Counted from the stretch's first letter, positions 1 to 10,400 are shown. The stretch: DNA of 64,000 nt from Labedaea rhizosphaerae (GCF_004362825.1 NZ_SNXZ01000003.1:968784-1032783); one strand, 5' to 3'. Program-made: numbers and translations. The notes: generated by a model from the sequence alone, not told the origin.

Positions 1-2254
1 CCCGCGCCGCGCCGTAGTCGTTGTCGTCGTAGGTGGCGATGGCGAGGTTGGCCAGCGCGGCCGCCTGGCCTCGCTCGTCGTCGAGGTCTTCCCACAACGC
101 CAGCGCACGTTTGACCAACGCGAGCGCTTCGGCCTGCTCGCCGGCCTGACGACGAGCCCCCGACAGCCGCAGCAGCACGTAGGCCAGGCCTTGGCGATCG
201 GTCCCGGTGGCGTCGAGGGTCTCGCGGGCCAGTTCGAGGGTTTCCGCCCAGTCGGCGACGTAGCCGCGGGTGAAGTGCCAGCGCCACAACAGGACCGCGA
301 GCTGCCAGGTGTGCTCGCCGCGGTCGTGCTCGGCGGCGTACTTCACCGCAGCCAGCAGGGTGAACCGTTCGGCGTCCAGCCACTCCCGGGCCGCGGCGGC
401 GTCGGCGAACACCGCCGCGACCGGGCTGACCCGGGTGATCTCGGGCCGGTGGTCGCGGTCGCGGGGGAACGCCGCGTTCATCGCGTTGGCCGAGGTCACC
501 AGGTGGAAGTCCAGCCAACGGTCGAGCGCCTCGGTCAGCTCGTCCGGCCACGCCGCCCGCGACAGGGTCCCGGCGAACTCCTTGAGCGGGTCGAGCATGA
601 GGTAGCGCTCCGGCGCGACCTCCTCGATCAGGCTCACCGACTGCAACTCGGCCAGCAACGCCCGCGCCTCGGCGATCGTGCTGTGCAGCAACGCGGCCGC
701 GGCCCGCACCGTCAGGTCCGGTCCGGGTAGCTGCCCGATGAGCCGGAACAGCGTGCGCTGTGCGTCGGAGAGCTGCTGGTAGGACACGGTGCAGGCAGCC
801 CGCTCCGCCACCGCGATCGGCGAATCGGTACCGGCCTCGGCGCCGGCATCATCGAGCAGTTGGACCAGGTGATCCAGCGGCCAGCGGTGGTGCTGGCGGA
901 ACTGCGCGGCCGCGACCTTGATCAGCAACGGGATCCGCCCGCAGCGCTGCACCACGTCATCCACCAGCAACGGCCACGCGTCGGTCCGCACCGCCCCGAC
1001 CAGGTCGGCGAACATGGCGGCCGCGTCCGGCAGCGGCAACGGTTCCAGGTGCACGGCCGCGTCCGCCGCGAGCGTGGCCACGCTGCGGCTGGTGACCAAC
1101 GCCAGGCAGCCCGGTGCGTCGGGCAACAGCAGTTCCACGGCCTTCTCGTCCGCCGCGTTGTCCAGCACCACCAGCGTCCGGGTGTCGGCCAGGCTCGCCT
1201 GGTACAGCGCCGCCCGCTCCCCCAACGACGCGGGCAACTGCTCCGGCGCCACGTCCAGCTGCACCAGCAACTGCGCCAGCGCCTCCATCGGCTCCACCGG
1301 CGCCATGTTCGGCGTGAACCCGTTGAGCTGCACGAATAGTTGACCGTCCGGGAAGTGCCTGCGCAGGCCCTGCACCGCCTGCAACGCGACCGCGGACTTG
1401 CCGATCCCCGGCGTGCCGCTGACCCACACCACCGCCGGGCGCTGGGCCGCGACCCCGGTCAACGCCGCCGACGTGATGACCTCCAGCTCCGCGGCGCGCC
1501 CGGCGAACCGGCGCGGCCCCGCGGGCACCCGGCTTGCCCCACCCGTGTGCTGAGTGAGCCGGGCCTGACGGCGCAGATCCGTCGAGGCCTCCATGCCGTA
1601 CTCGTCCAACGCGTCCCGGCACCGGAAGTACACGTCCATCGCCTTGGCGCGGTCACCATTGGCGGTCAGCGCCCGCATCAGCACCAGCGCCACGCGCTGC
1701 CGGGTCGGATCGGCGTTGAACAACGGCCGCAGGTGATCGCGGGCCCAGCGGTGGTTGCCCTCGACCACCTCCAGCTCGGCCAGATCGGTGACCGCATCGA
1801 CATAGCGCTCCGCGGGCGAGATCAACTCGCTCGCGCCGACCCGCTCGGTGTCGATGTCCTCCAGGTACTTCCCGCGCCACAGACCCACCGCCTCACGCAG
1901 CTTCGTGAGCCTGGTCCGCGGGTCGGCCGCCGCCTCGGCCTCGGCACACAGCCGGTGGAAGCGGTGCATGTCGATGCGGTCGACGTCGACGTGCAGCACG
2001 TAACCGGTGGTCTGGCGGCTGATCGAGAGCCCGTCCGTGCCCTGGAACGCCTTGCGCAGCTTGGTGATGTAGCCGGGCACGAGGTTCGTCTTCGGCGGGT
2101 TGGCCCAGACCGTGCCGATCAACCGCTCGACCGAGATCGGCTTGTTCGCGTTCAACACCAGGACGACGAAGATGAAGCGCTGCTGGAGGTCGCCGAGGTC
2201 GATCGGCCGACCATCGACGACCACTTCCAACGGCCCGAGCAGTCGGATCTGCAC
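1..2254 (-). CDS. SARP-type regulator with NB-ARC ATPase domain (3' end cut by window)
   Basis: Transcriptional regulator of the AfsR/SARP class; about 751 N-terminal residues are visible. The GTG start gives a protein beginning VQIRLLGPLEV, typical of the OmpR-like winged helix of SARPs (about residues 1-95). A bacterial transcriptional activation domain follows to about residue 245. Then comes an NTPase module with a P-loop GTPGIGKS (Lys near 286) and a Walker-B-like LVVLDN (Asp near 365). The family usually ends in TPR repeats, which fits the Ala/Leu/Arg-rich remainder. An AGGAGA Shine-Dalgarno lies just upstream. It is transcribed away from the VWA gene at 2468. Such proteins usually activate nearby secondary-metabolite genes; the target is unknown. 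Confidence 0.88.
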   Translation of the reverse strand, partial: MQIRLLGPLEVVVDGRPIDLGDLQQRFIFVVLVLNANKPISVERLIGTVWANPPKTNLVPGYITKLRKAFQGTDGLSISRQTTGYVLHVDVDRIDMHRFHRLCAEAEAAADPRTRLTKLREAVGLWRGKYLEDIDTERVGASELISPAERYVDAVTDLAELEVVEGNHRWARDHLRPLFNADPTRQRVALVLMRALTANGDRAKAMDVYFRCRDALDEYGMEASTDLRRQARLTQHTGGASRVPAGPRRFAGRAAELEVITSAALTGVAAQRPAVVWVSGTPGIGKSAVALQAVQGLRRHFPDGQLFVQLNGFTPNMAPVEPMEALAQLLVQLDVAPEQLPASLGERAALYQASLADTRTLVVLDNAADEKAVELLLPDAPGCLALVTSRSVATLAADAAVHLEPLPLPDAAAMFADLVGAVRTDAWPLLVDDVVQRCGRIPLLIKVAAAQFRQHHRWPLDHLVQLLDDAGAEAGTDSPIAVAERAACTVSYQQLSDAQRTLFRLIGQLPGPDLTVRAAAALLHSTIAEARALLAELQSVSLIEEVAPERYLMLDPLKEFAGTLSRAAWPDELTEALDRWLDFHLVTSANAMNAAFPRDRDHRPEITRVSPVAAVFADAAAAREWLDAERFTLLAAVKYAAEHDRGEHTWQLAVLLWRWHFTRGYVADWAETLELARETLDATGTDRQGLAYVLLRLSGARRQAGEQAEALALVKRALALWEDLDDERGQAAALANLAIATYDDNDYGAAR

Positions 2255-2467
2255 ACGGTCTCCTGTCTCCTGGTGAAACCGTCTCCAGTGAACCGCATCC
2301 GGCGGTGCCGAACGAGCCCGGGAAAGCACAGGTCCACTAATAGTCAACCTTTTGTCCAGTCCGTCGCGCGCTGGCCAGAAAGGACCGTCAATCAACGTGC
2401 CATCCATATCTGATCGGCCGGTGCGCGACACACTCGGCGGACCCGACACGTCGACTGAGGAGCTCCC

Positions 2468-3166
2468 ATGCACGCCCGGATCCTGCCGTTCTACCTGGTC
2501 TGCGACGAGTCGTATTCCATGTCCGACCACCTGGACGTCGTCCGCGACAGCCTGCGGGAGGTGCACGACACCGTCCGCTCGGACCCGGCCGCGCGACGGC
2601 ACACCCGGCTTTGCCTGATCGGATTCTCGGCCGAGGCCCGGGTCATCACCCCGCTGTCCCAGCGGTGGGACCAAACAGCCGATTTCACATTCCAGCCGAA
2701 CGGCGGGACGAATTTCGCGGCGGCATTCACTTTGTTGCGCCGAACAATAGACGACGACGTCGCGGAATTGACCGCGGCCGGGCACGACGTGCTGCGCCCG
2801 GTGGTGTTCTTCCTCTCCGACGGACAACCCACCGACACCGCCTGGCCGCACGCCCACGCCCGGCTCACCGACCCGGGCTGGCCCGCGCGGCCGCGGGTCG
2901 TCGCCTTCGGCGTCGGCGACGCCGACGTGGCGACCATCAGCCGGGTGGGGTCGTTCAAGGCCTACCTCGGCAACGGCCGCGCCGGTACCGGCGCGGCCGG
3001 TACCACAGCTGCCCTGCGCCAGTGCGTGCGTGCGCTGGCCACGACGATGGTCCGCACCGGCGCCGCGATCACCGTCCGGCTCGACCCGGCCGAACTCGCG
3101 GGCTTCACCGAGATCTCGAGCGCGCTCTCCACATCTGATCCAACTTTCGTCCACACCGCCGGTTGA
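2468..3166 (+). CDS. von Willebrand factor A domain protein (TerY-like)
   Basis: A 232-residue protein made almost entirely of one VWA fold. The metal-ion-dependent adhesion site is intact: DxSxS at Asp13, Ser15 and Ser17, Thr81 in GGTNF, and Asp118 in LSDGQPTD. There is no signal peptide, so it is probably cytosolic and resembles the TerY group of tellurium/stress VWA proteins. The ATG is preceded by GAGGAG at good spacing. The next gene begins 44 bases downstream with its own Shine-Dalgarno, so the two are probably co-transcribed. No Ter, PP2C or kinase partner is in view, so TerY function is only suggested by fold. Confidence 0.85.
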   Translation: MHARILPFYLVCDESYSMSDHLDVVRDSLREVHDTVRSDPAARRHTRLCLIGFSAEARVITPLSQRWDQTADFTFQPNGGTNFAAAFTLLRRTIDDDVAELTAAGHDVLRPVVFFLSDGQPTDTAWPHAHARLTDPGWPARPRVVAFGVGDADVATISRVGSFKAYLGNGRAGTGAAGTTAALRQCVRALATTMVRTGAAITVRLDPAELAGFTEISSALSTSDPTFVHTAG

Positions 3167-3210
3167 TGCTGCGATCGCTCGCCACCGTCTCGACCCGGAG
3201 GAGACCGCAC

Positions 3211-4143
3211 ATGATCGAGCTGCTGCAGCGACCCGCGGTGCGCCACGACCAACTCGTCCACGAACTGAAGACGCTGCGCAAGGGGCGCGGCATCCACGCG
3301 AGCCGGATCGGCGAGCGGATCGGTGCGACGCTGCGCCAGCTCGCCGGGGTGGCGGACGGCGAGGGTCCCGTGGCGATCAGGTCGAAGGTCGAGGCGCACC
3401 TGGAGATGCTGACGCGGTACCTGCCCGCGGATCTGCGCACGGCCGCGCTCATCGCCTTGGCGATCGCGCCCGACTCCCGCCACCCTCTCTACAAGGACCG
3501 GGTCACGCTGGCCGCCGCGCGTATCCACCGCGACCCGCGCACCGCCCGCAGGCGCATCGACGAGGCGTTCGAGCGGCTGGCCGAGCTGGCGGTCGCGCCG
3601 GACCGCCTGCTCGGCGACCCGGCCCCGGTGACCAGCACCGGCTGGCACCTCGACGAACTCGTCATGACCGTCGCGCTCGACCGGCCCAAGCCGGAGCTGA
3701 TCGAACGGGCCCGGCTCACCTCCGACCAGGACGGCCTGCGTGAGGTGACCGTGCTGACCGATCGCGTGCTCGATCGGATGAGCGGGTCACCGGCGGTCGT
3801 CGACGTCTTCCACGGCGGCTCGCTGTCCGGGCGCCGCGACCCGGCCGGCGCCACGCTGCTGGCGCTGCCCAGGCCGCTGGCCTACGGCGAGCGCCACGAG
3901 TACACGGTGCGCGGCCAGACCGAACCAGGTGGCCTCACCCGGATCGAGTTCACCCCGGCGCACCCGTGCGAGCAGTTCCACCTGCACGTGCGCTTCCCCC
4001 GCGCCGACATGCCCAGGTACCTGCGGCGCATGGGCGACGAGCACCGGCGCGAGTGGGTCGACGACGCGGGCGAGCTGCACCTGCGGTTCGACGGTCTCGT
4101 GCCCGGCCGGACGTACGGCGTGCACTGGGAGCGTCAGCTGTAG
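3211..4143 (+). CDS. protein of unknown function, partner of the VWA protein
   Basis: A 310-residue cytosolic protein. A helical, basic N-terminal half (about 1-180) contains ELKTLRKGRGIHASRIGERIG. A beta-rich C-terminal half (about 215-310) has the pattern LAYGERHEY, FHLHVRFPRADMP and a final GVHWERQL. The start at 3211 is chosen because GGAGGAG lies at correct spacing; a longer frame opens at 3163. The C-terminal half resembles that of the HTH protein at 20390 (RLAAGERTVVEY, VLQVEF, GLAWEW). Such domains occur in actinomycete regulatory proteins of unknown ligand. It ends inside the last bases of the convergent GH3 gene. No function is assigned. Confidence 0.75.
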   Translation: MIELLQRPAVRHDQLVHELKTLRKGRGIHASRIGERIGATLRQLAGVADGEGPVAIRSKVEAHLEMLTRYLPADLRTAALIALAIAPDSRHPLYKDRVTLAAARIHRDPRTARRRIDEAFERLAELAVAPDRLLGDPAPVTSTGWHLDELVMTVALDRPKPELIERARLTSDQDGLREVTVLTDRVLDRMSGSPAVVDVFHGGSLSGRRDPAGATLLALPRPLAYGERHEYTVRGQTEPGGLTRIEFTPAHPCEQFHLHVRFPRADMPRYLRRMGDEHRREWVDDAGELHLRFDGLVPGRTYGVHWERQL

Positions 4144-5648
4144 GCGACGGTGATCGCGCCGGTCGTGCGGTTCCAGCTGATGGTGCCGTGTTCGAACGCG
4201 CTGGTCCGGCCGACGCTGGTGGAGTACTCGTCGGTGGTCGGGAAGCCGAGCGCACCGGCCGCGCCGCCCAGGCTGTGGTACTTCGAGGCGATGGAGCCGT
4301 GCACGGCCCGGGCGCCGGTGCGCCAGGACCACACGACCGAACCGCGGGAGTAGTCGCGGGCGCGGCCGCCGGCCACCCGGTACTCGCCCGTGGTGGGGTT
4401 GCCGTAGGCGGCGGAACCACCCATTTCGGTGTAGTGCAAGGCGATCGGGTCCGAGGCGGCCGGGCAGGACAGCAGGCCCGCGGTGTACTTGCTGGTGAGC
4501 ACGAGGCGGGCGTTCTCGGTGACCGTCGAGCGGAAGGTGGTGTCGGCGTTCGCCTTGGCCACCACCGCGTCGACCATGGGCGTGATGTCCGCGGCGTTGG
4601 TGTCCAGCACGACCGTGCCGCCGTCGAGCAGGAAGTCGACGGCACGCGTGCCGGGCGCGAGGTCGTTGACCGCGGCGGCGGCCATGCTGTCGGAGATGAT
4701 CAGGCCCTTGAAGCCGAGGTCGCCACGCAGCATGCCCTTCATGACGGTCGAGGAGAACACCGCGCGCTGGCCGTCGATCTTGTTGTAGCGGGCCGCGGAG
4801 ATCATGATCGCGGTGATCCGCGCGCTCGCGGCCGTGCTGAACGGCCTGAGGTAGGTGTCGTCGCGAACGGTGACGTTGTCCGCGACCCCGAAGGTCGTGT
4901 CGGTGTTGTCGCGCACCCGGCCCAGCCCGGGGAAGTGCTTGCCGGAGGTCTGCACCCGGGCATCGCTCATGCCGCTCGCGAACGCCATGCCGTGCGGGGT
5001 GACCGCGTCGGTGGTGTAGCCGAACTCGCGGTGGTAGTAGCCGATCGGCTTGTTGCCGGTGCCCAGCGACGCGGGCACGGTGTCCAGCACCGGCGCGAGG
5101 TTGAGCGTGATCCCGGCGGCGAGCAGCTGCCGGCCCCAGGTCCCGGCGTTGGCACGCAACGTCGTCGCGGACTCGGTGCCCTGGGTCAGCGCGGTGGGCA
5201 TCGTCGAGAACCCGGTGCCCTTGAGCACCTGGACCTCGCCGCCCTCCTGGTCGACGGCGACGGTCAACGCCGTGCCCGCCGTGGTCGTGGCCCGCGCCTG
5301 GAGGGTGTTGGCGACGGCCTTCGTGGCCGACACGCCCACGCTGGAGTGCCCCATCAGGATCACGCCGCCCAGGCTCTTCGACGTGATCAACCCCAGCTGC
5401 TGCGACGTGGGCGCCGTGCTGCTCACGCCCATGATGAACAGCTGACCGACCTGCTGCTGCAGGCTCATCGAGCCCAGCACCGCGGACACGCAGTTCGCCG
5501 GGTCCTCCGACGCTGCCGACGCCGCCGACGCTGCCACCGGCGTCACGCCCGCCGCCAGCACCCCGGCGACCACCACCACGACCGCCGCACGTTTGGTCCC
5601 CATGTAGTGAGGACGCTCCACGCGTTCCGAGGTTGCGCCCATGATCAA
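4134..5648 (-). CDS. exported glycoside hydrolase family 3 protein with LGFP repeats
   Basis: A 504-residue exported enzyme. A basic N-region and hydrophobic core (about 18-45) form a signal peptide. A GH3 catalytic domain follows (about 52-395), with KHFPG at 237-241 and a probable nucleophile Asp320 in IISDSM. Residues 404-504 hold two LGFP-type repeats (ALGFPTTDEY), which in actinobacteria usually anchor proteins to the envelope. Family members of this size act as beta-N-acetylhexosaminidases in cell-wall turnover; the substrate is inferred. The TTG at 5648 has AGGAG six bases upstream. ATGs at 5642 and 5603 are alternative starts, the last giving a more ordinary signal peptide. Confidence 0.85.
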   Translation of the reverse strand: MIMGATSERVERPHYMGTKRAAVVVVVAGVLAAGVTPVAASAASAASEDPANCVSAVLGSMSLQQQVGQLFIMGVSSTAPTSQQLGLITSKSLGGVILMGHSSVGVSATKAVANTLQARATTTAGTALTVAVDQEGGEVQVLKGTGFSTMPTALTQGTESATTLRANAGTWGRQLLAAGITLNLAPVLDTVPASLGTGNKPIGYYHREFGYTTDAVTPHGMAFASGMSDARVQTSGKHFPGLGRVRDNTDTTFGVADNVTVRDDTYLRPFSTAASARITAIMISAARYNKIDGQRAVFSSTVMKGMLRGDLGFKGLIISDSMAAAAVNDLAPGTRAVDFLLDGGTVVLDTNAADITPMVDAVVAKANADTTFRSTVTENARLVLTSKYTAGLLSCPAASDPIALHYTEMGGSAAYGNPTTGEYRVAGGRARDYSRGSVVWSWRTGARAVHGSIASKYHSLGGAAGALGFPTTDEYSTSVGRTSAFEHGTISWNRTTGAITVAYS

Positions 5649-5670
5649 ACTTGTCTCCTAGGCTTGTGGG

Positions 5671-6330
5671 ATGACGCTAGGCGAGGTGATGGCGGAGCTG
5701 GCAGGGCTCGAAGACCCGAAGACGCGCGCGGTCAACGAGAAGCACGGCGACGACCACGGCGTGAACCTGACCAGGCTGCGTGCGCTGGCCAAGCGGTTGA
5801 AGACCCAGCAGGAGCTCGCGGTCGAGCTCTGGGGAACCGGCGACACCGCGGCGCGGCTGCTGGCGTTGCTCGTCTGCCGCCCGAAGGCCTTCTCACGCGA
5901 CGAGCTGGACGGCATGCTGCGCGCGGCGCGCACGCCCAAGGTGCACGACTGGCTCCTGAGCAACGTGGTGAAGAAGAGCCCGCACTGCGAGGAACTACGC
6001 GTTGTCTGGCTGGCCGACCCGGACCCGGTGGTCGCGAGCGCCGGGTGGGCGTTGACGACCGACCGGGTGGCCAGGAAGCCCGAGGGCCTCGACCTGCCGG
6101 GCCTGCTCGACGTGATCGAGGCGGAGCTGAAGGACGCACCGGACCGGTTGCAGTGGGCGATGAACCACTGCCTGGCGCAGATCGGCATCGAGCACGCCGA
6201 GCTGCGCGCCCGGGCCATCGACATCGGCGAACGCCTGCAGGTCCTGAAGGACTACCCGACGCCGCCGAACTGCACCTCCCCGTACGCGCCGGTGTGGATC
6301 ACCGAGATGGTCCGCCGGGCTTCCCGCTGA
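5671..6330 (+). CDS. DNA alkylation repair (AlkD-like) HEAT-repeat protein
   Basis: A 219-residue, mostly alpha-helical protein of the DNA_alkylation/AlkD class. These HEAT-like repeat glycosylases remove or recognise bulky alkylated bases. Supporting features are the ALAKRLKTQQELAVELW segment, the CRPKAFSRDELDGML helix pair, the paired Trp residues in VHDWLLSNVV and WALTTDRVARKP, and QWAMNHCLAQIGI. Length is close to the family norm. The ATG is probably leaderless: TAGGCT lies at 5659-5664, six bases before it. It diverges from the GH3 gene with only 22 bases between. The next gene (GNAT) follows directly, so the two may be co-transcribed. Confidence 0.82.
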   Translation: MTLGEVMAELAGLEDPKTRAVNEKHGDDHGVNLTRLRALAKRLKTQQELAVELWGTGDTAARLLALLVCRPKAFSRDELDGMLRAARTPKVHDWLLSNVVKKSPHCEELRVVWLADPDPVVASAGWALTTDRVARKPEGLDLPGLLDVIEAELKDAPDRLQWAMNHCLAQIGIEHAELRARAIDIGERLQVLKDYPTPPNCTSPYAPVWITEMVRRASR

Positions 6331-6360
6331 ATGACGGTGCCCGGGTGTTGGATCAAGACC

Positions 6361-6831
6361 ATGGAACTGCGCGCGGTGCGGGATGCGGACCTGCCGGTCA
6401 TCTTCGACCTCGAACGTGACCCCGAAGGCGTCCGGATGGCGGCGTTCACCGCGGCGGACCCGTCGGATCGCGCCCGGTTCGACGAGCACTGGCAGCGCAT
6501 CCGCGCCGACGCGGAGATCGTCGCGCGCGTTGTCGTGGACGACGACGGTGTCGTGCTGGGGCACGTCGCCGTGTTCGGGCCGCCGGCCGAACGCGAGGTG
6601 ACGTACTGGATCGGGCGGTCGTACTGGGGCCGCGGCGTGGCCACAGCCGCCCTGCGTCTGCTGTTGGCCGAGGTGGCGGAGCGGCCGCTGCACGCCCGCG
6701 CGGCCGCGGACAACGCCGGCTCGGCCCGGGTGCTGGCCAAGTGCGGGTTCGAGCCGGTCGGACGGACGCGGTCCTTCGCCAACGCGCGCGGCGAGGAGAT
6801 CGAGGAGACGTTGTTCACCCTGTCCGGCTGA
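6361..6831 (+). CDS. GNAT family N-acetyltransferase
   Basis: A 156-residue acetyltransferase of the RimJ/RimL type, which transfers acetyl from acetyl-CoA to an amine. The central strand and acetyl-CoA loop are clear in VTYWIGRSYWGRGVATAALRLL. They are followed by the typical ARAAADNAGSARVLAKCGFE helix and a C-terminal ETLFTL strand. An ATG at 6331, which overlaps the stop of the DNA-repair gene, is in the same frame; I prefer 6361 because MELRAVRDADLP is where family alignments normally begin. The substrate is unknown. Confidence 0.82.
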   Translation: MELRAVRDADLPVIFDLERDPEGVRMAAFTAADPSDRARFDEHWQRIRADAEIVARVVVDDDGVVLGHVAVFGPPAEREVTYWIGRSYWGRGVATAALRLLLAEVAERPLHARAAADNAGSARVLAKCGFEPVGRTRSFANARGEEIEETLFTLSG

Positions 6832-6859
6832 CGTCCATTCGCCACGGGGAGCGCCGCGA

Positions 6860-6893
6860 GGCGAACGGCCGGAGAACGCCGTCTTCCTACCGT
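6860..6893 (+). promoter_or_regulatory. SARP-like direct repeat and -10 box
   Basis: GGCGAACGG (6860-6868) is followed at an 11-base pitch by GGAGAACGC (6871-6879). Eight bases later comes the -10 TACCGT (6888-6893). The same architecture appears before the oxidoreductase at 10631. Paired direct repeats one helical turn apart, with the second about 8 bases from the -10, are the known layout of SARP-family activator sites. The start codon at 6901 lies 7 bases after the -10, so the transcript would be leaderless. Confidence 0.55.
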
Positions 6894-6900
6894 CGGTGAC

Positions 6901-7416
6901 ATGAGAACTGGACGCGCGACGACAGCCTGCGTTCGACTGCGTGAGCTCGGGCCGGACGACGCGGACGTGCTGCAAGCCGTCTTCGACGGCCTGTCCCCGC
7001 TCAGCCGCCACCGCCGCTTCCACGGGCCGATGCCCGTGCTGACCCGGCTCGCGAAGCAACGGCTCGCCGCGGTGGACGGCCGCGAGCACCTCGCGTTCGC
7101 CGCCTTCGCCGGGACGCGGGCGATCGGCATCGCGCGGCTGGTCGCGACCGGCGACCAGGCCGGTGAACTGGCCGGTGAACTGGCGGTCGAGGTCGTCGAC
7201 GCGTGGCACCGGCGGGGCGTCGGCACCCGGCTGGCGCGGGCCGTCGTCGCGCGTGGGTGCCTGCTCGGTTACCGGGAGTTCGCGGCGGACGTGCTCGCCG
7301 AGAACCGGGCCGTGCAGGCGTTGTTCCGGAAGGTCTTCGGCGACGTGGCGGTCGCGGTGGACGGCTGGGAGCTGCGGCTCACCGCCCGCCTCGCCGACCG
7401 GACCTGCGCGGCCTGA
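6901..7416 (+). CDS. GNAT family N-acetyltransferase
   Basis: A 171-residue GNAT with the acetyl-CoA loop in VVDAWHRRGVGTRLARAVVARG and the following AADVLAENRAVQALFRKVFG helix. The N-terminal part (LSPLSRHRRFHGPMPVLTRL) matches GNATs found alone or next to regulators in actinomycetes. The -10 TACCGT seven bases upstream suggests a leaderless mRNA. Upstream SARP-like repeats suggest control by the AfsR-like regulator encoded next (start 7491). The substrate is unknown. Confidence 0.8.
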   Translation: MRTGRATTACVRLRELGPDDADVLQAVFDGLSPLSRHRRFHGPMPVLTRLAKQRLAAVDGREHLAFAAFAGTRAIGIARLVATGDQAGELAGELAVEVVDAWHRRGVGTRLARAVVARGCLLGYREFAADVLAENRAVQALFRKVFGDVAVAVDGWELRLTARLADRTCAA

Positions 7417-7490
7417 GCGCAACTGTGGGTATTTGGCCTCCTCCCGGCGACCTCTGCGCGGACTACCGTCTGCGCGGAGGTACCGCCACG

Positions 7491-10400
7491 ATGCTGCAGG
7501 TCACGCTGCTCGGCGAGCAAGTGCTCACCGACCCGGACGGCGCTGTCCGGCTGCGGTCCTCGCGCACCCTCGAACTGATCGCGTTCCTGGTCGTGCACAG
7601 CGACTCTCCGCAACCACGCCAGCGCATCGCGACGCTCTTCTGGCCCGACTCGTCCGACGAGCAGGCGCTGACCAACCTGCGCCGCGAACTGCACCACCTG
7701 CGGGCCGTACTGGGCGACGCCAAGTCGCTCGAAGTGACCACAAGGGACCTCTGCTGGCGCGACACGACGGAGTGCGTGGTCGACGTCCGGGCGTTCGGCG
7801 CCGCCCGCGCGGCCGCGCTCGCGTCGACCGACAGCGCGGGGTTCCTGCGGCACGCGGAAGAAGCGGTGCGCCACTACGGCGGCGACTTCCTGCCCGGCAG
7901 CCACGACGACTGGGCCCTGGAGATCCGCAACGCGCTGGAGCAGCAGTGCGTCGACCTGCTCGACCGGATCGCCGACGGACAGCGCGACCTGGACACCGCC
8001 GTCGCCGCCGCGAAGCGCCGGATCCAGCTGCGTCCGCTGGAAGAGGTCGGCTACCGCACGCTGATGAAGCGGCAGGGCGACCTCGGCGACCGGGCCGGCG
8101 CGGTCAGCACCTACCACCACTGCGCGTCGGTGCTGGAGCGCGAGCTCGGCGTCGAGCCGGATCCGGTGACCCGCAAGACCCTCAGCACCTTGCTGGCCCG
8201 CGGCGAACCGGCCGTCAGCACCCGCCGGCAAGGCCGCGCGGGCACGCGCTTGATCGGCCGCACAACGGAATTCAGCGCGCTGCTCGAACTCTGGCGGACC
8301 GCGTCGGAGGGCCGGCCCAGCCTCGCGCTGATCCGCGGCGACGCGGGCGTCGGCAAGTCACGCCTGATGACCGAACTGGCCGGCACGGCCGCGCGCGCCG
8401 GTGCCGTGGTCGCGAACGCGCAGTGCTTCGGCACCGCGGGCCGGCTCGCGCTCGCCCCGGTCGCCGACTGGCTGCGCACCCCCGCCGTGCGCGCCGGGCT
8501 GGGTGGCCTGGCGCCGGTCTGGCGCACCGAGGTCGACCGCATCGCGCCGAGCGCGCGCACCCGCGCCGACCCCGGCCCCAGCACCCGCGCGATGGCCGAG
8601 GCCTGGCAGCGGCACCGCTTCTTCGAAGGCCTGACCCGCGCGCTGCTGGCGGTGGACCGGCCGATCCTGCTCACCCTGGACAACCTGCACTGGGCCGACC
8701 CGGAAACCCTGGCGTTCATCACCTTCGGCCTCAGCCTGAACCCGCGGGCGCCGATCATGGTGGCCGCCACCATGCGCGACGAGTTCACCGACCACGAGCC
8801 GGGGCTGGACCAGTGGATCGACCGGATGCGGGCCACGGGGTCGCTGAACACCGTGGCGCTGAGCCCGTTCGACGCGCAGGAGACGGCCCACCTCGTCGAG
8901 TCGGTCACGGGGCACCGGCCGAGTCCGCAGGACGCCGCCATGGTGCACGCGACCACCGGCGGTTTCCCGTTCTACATCGTCGAAGCGGCGCGCTCCGGCG
9001 ACGGTGAGGCGACGGCGGCCGACCTGACCACGGTGCTCGACGGACGCCTCGAGCAGGTCAGCGGGCCCGCGCGGCAGGTGATCGAACTCGCCGCCGCGGT
9101 CGGCCGCGACTTCAGCCTCGACCTGCTCACCGAGGCCGCCGACCTCGACGCCGACGGCGTGGTCGCCGCGGTCGACGAGCTGTGGCGGCGGCGCATCCTG
9201 CACGAGTGCGGCGACTGCTACTACTTCTCCCACGACCTGCTGCGTGCCGCCGCATACGACCGGATCAGCCCGCCGCGGCGGTGGCTGCTGCACCGGCGCA
9301 TCGCCCAGGGCCTCGAACTGCTGCACCCGGACAACCCGGACGCGGTGTCCGCGCAGCTGGCCGAGCAGTACGCGCGCGGCGGCCGCGGCGAGCGCGCGAT
9401 CGCGTACTACCGGCGGGCGGCCGACGTCGCGGCCGGGCGGTTCGCGCACAGCGAGGCGATCCGGCTGCACGAAGCGGCCCTGGCGCTGGTCCGCGAGCTG
9501 CCGGAGGGCCTGGACCGCACCGCCAAGGAGCTCGAACTGCTCGAGGCGACGGCGGGCCCGATGAACGCCGCCTTCGGCTACTCATCGCCCCGCCTGCGCC
9601 AGACGTTGACCCGGACCATCGCCTTGGCCGAGGAGCTGGGCCGGCCGCACTCGGTGCTCGACGCCCTGATCGGGCTGTGGGCCTCGCTGTTCGTGCACGG
9701 CGACGCGGTGGGCGCGGACCGCACGGCGACGCGGATCCTGGCGCTGGCCACCCCCGGTTCCCAGCTGCTCGGCTCGGCGCACTTCGCGTTGGGCGGCTCC
9801 TCGGTCAGCCGCGGCCGGCTGGCGGAAGGGTTGCGGCACTTCGCGTTGGCCGCCGAGCACGAGGACCGGTACTCGCTGCGGATCGGCAACCGGTCGGACG
9901 TGCACGGCCCGGCGTGGGCCGCACACGCCCACTGGCTGGGCGGCGACGACGACCGGGCGCTGGCCACCGCCGCGAGCGCGCTGTCGGTGGCACGCACCGG
10001 GGACAACCCGTTCTCGCTGGCCCTCGCGTTGTCCTACGGCGCGATCACCCACCAGCTGCGTGGTGACCGCGGCGCGCTCGCGGCCGTGCTCGCCGAACTC
10101 ACCGAGCTGTGCGCGCGGTACGAACTCGCCTACTACTGCGAGTGGGCGCTGATCCTGGGCGGGTGGCTGCGTGGCGACGAGGCCGGGCTCGCCGCGGCCA
10201 AGCGCGGGATCGACAACCTCACCGCGGCCGAGGCGTTCGCGCGGATGCCGTACTGGCTGGCCTTGGTCGCCGAACTGCAGAACGGCGTGGGCCGCCCCGG
10301 CGAGGCCCGCGCGACCCTGGACGCCGCCATCGCCACCGCGCACACCCGCGACGACGTCTGGTGGCTGCCGGAGGTCCTGCGCCTGCGCGCCGCCCACGAC

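Noticed and set aside
3966-6419. 817-residue plus-strand protein over the GH3 gene
   Set aside because: Low-complexity Arg/Gly/Ala sequence that is the complement of a well-supported gene.
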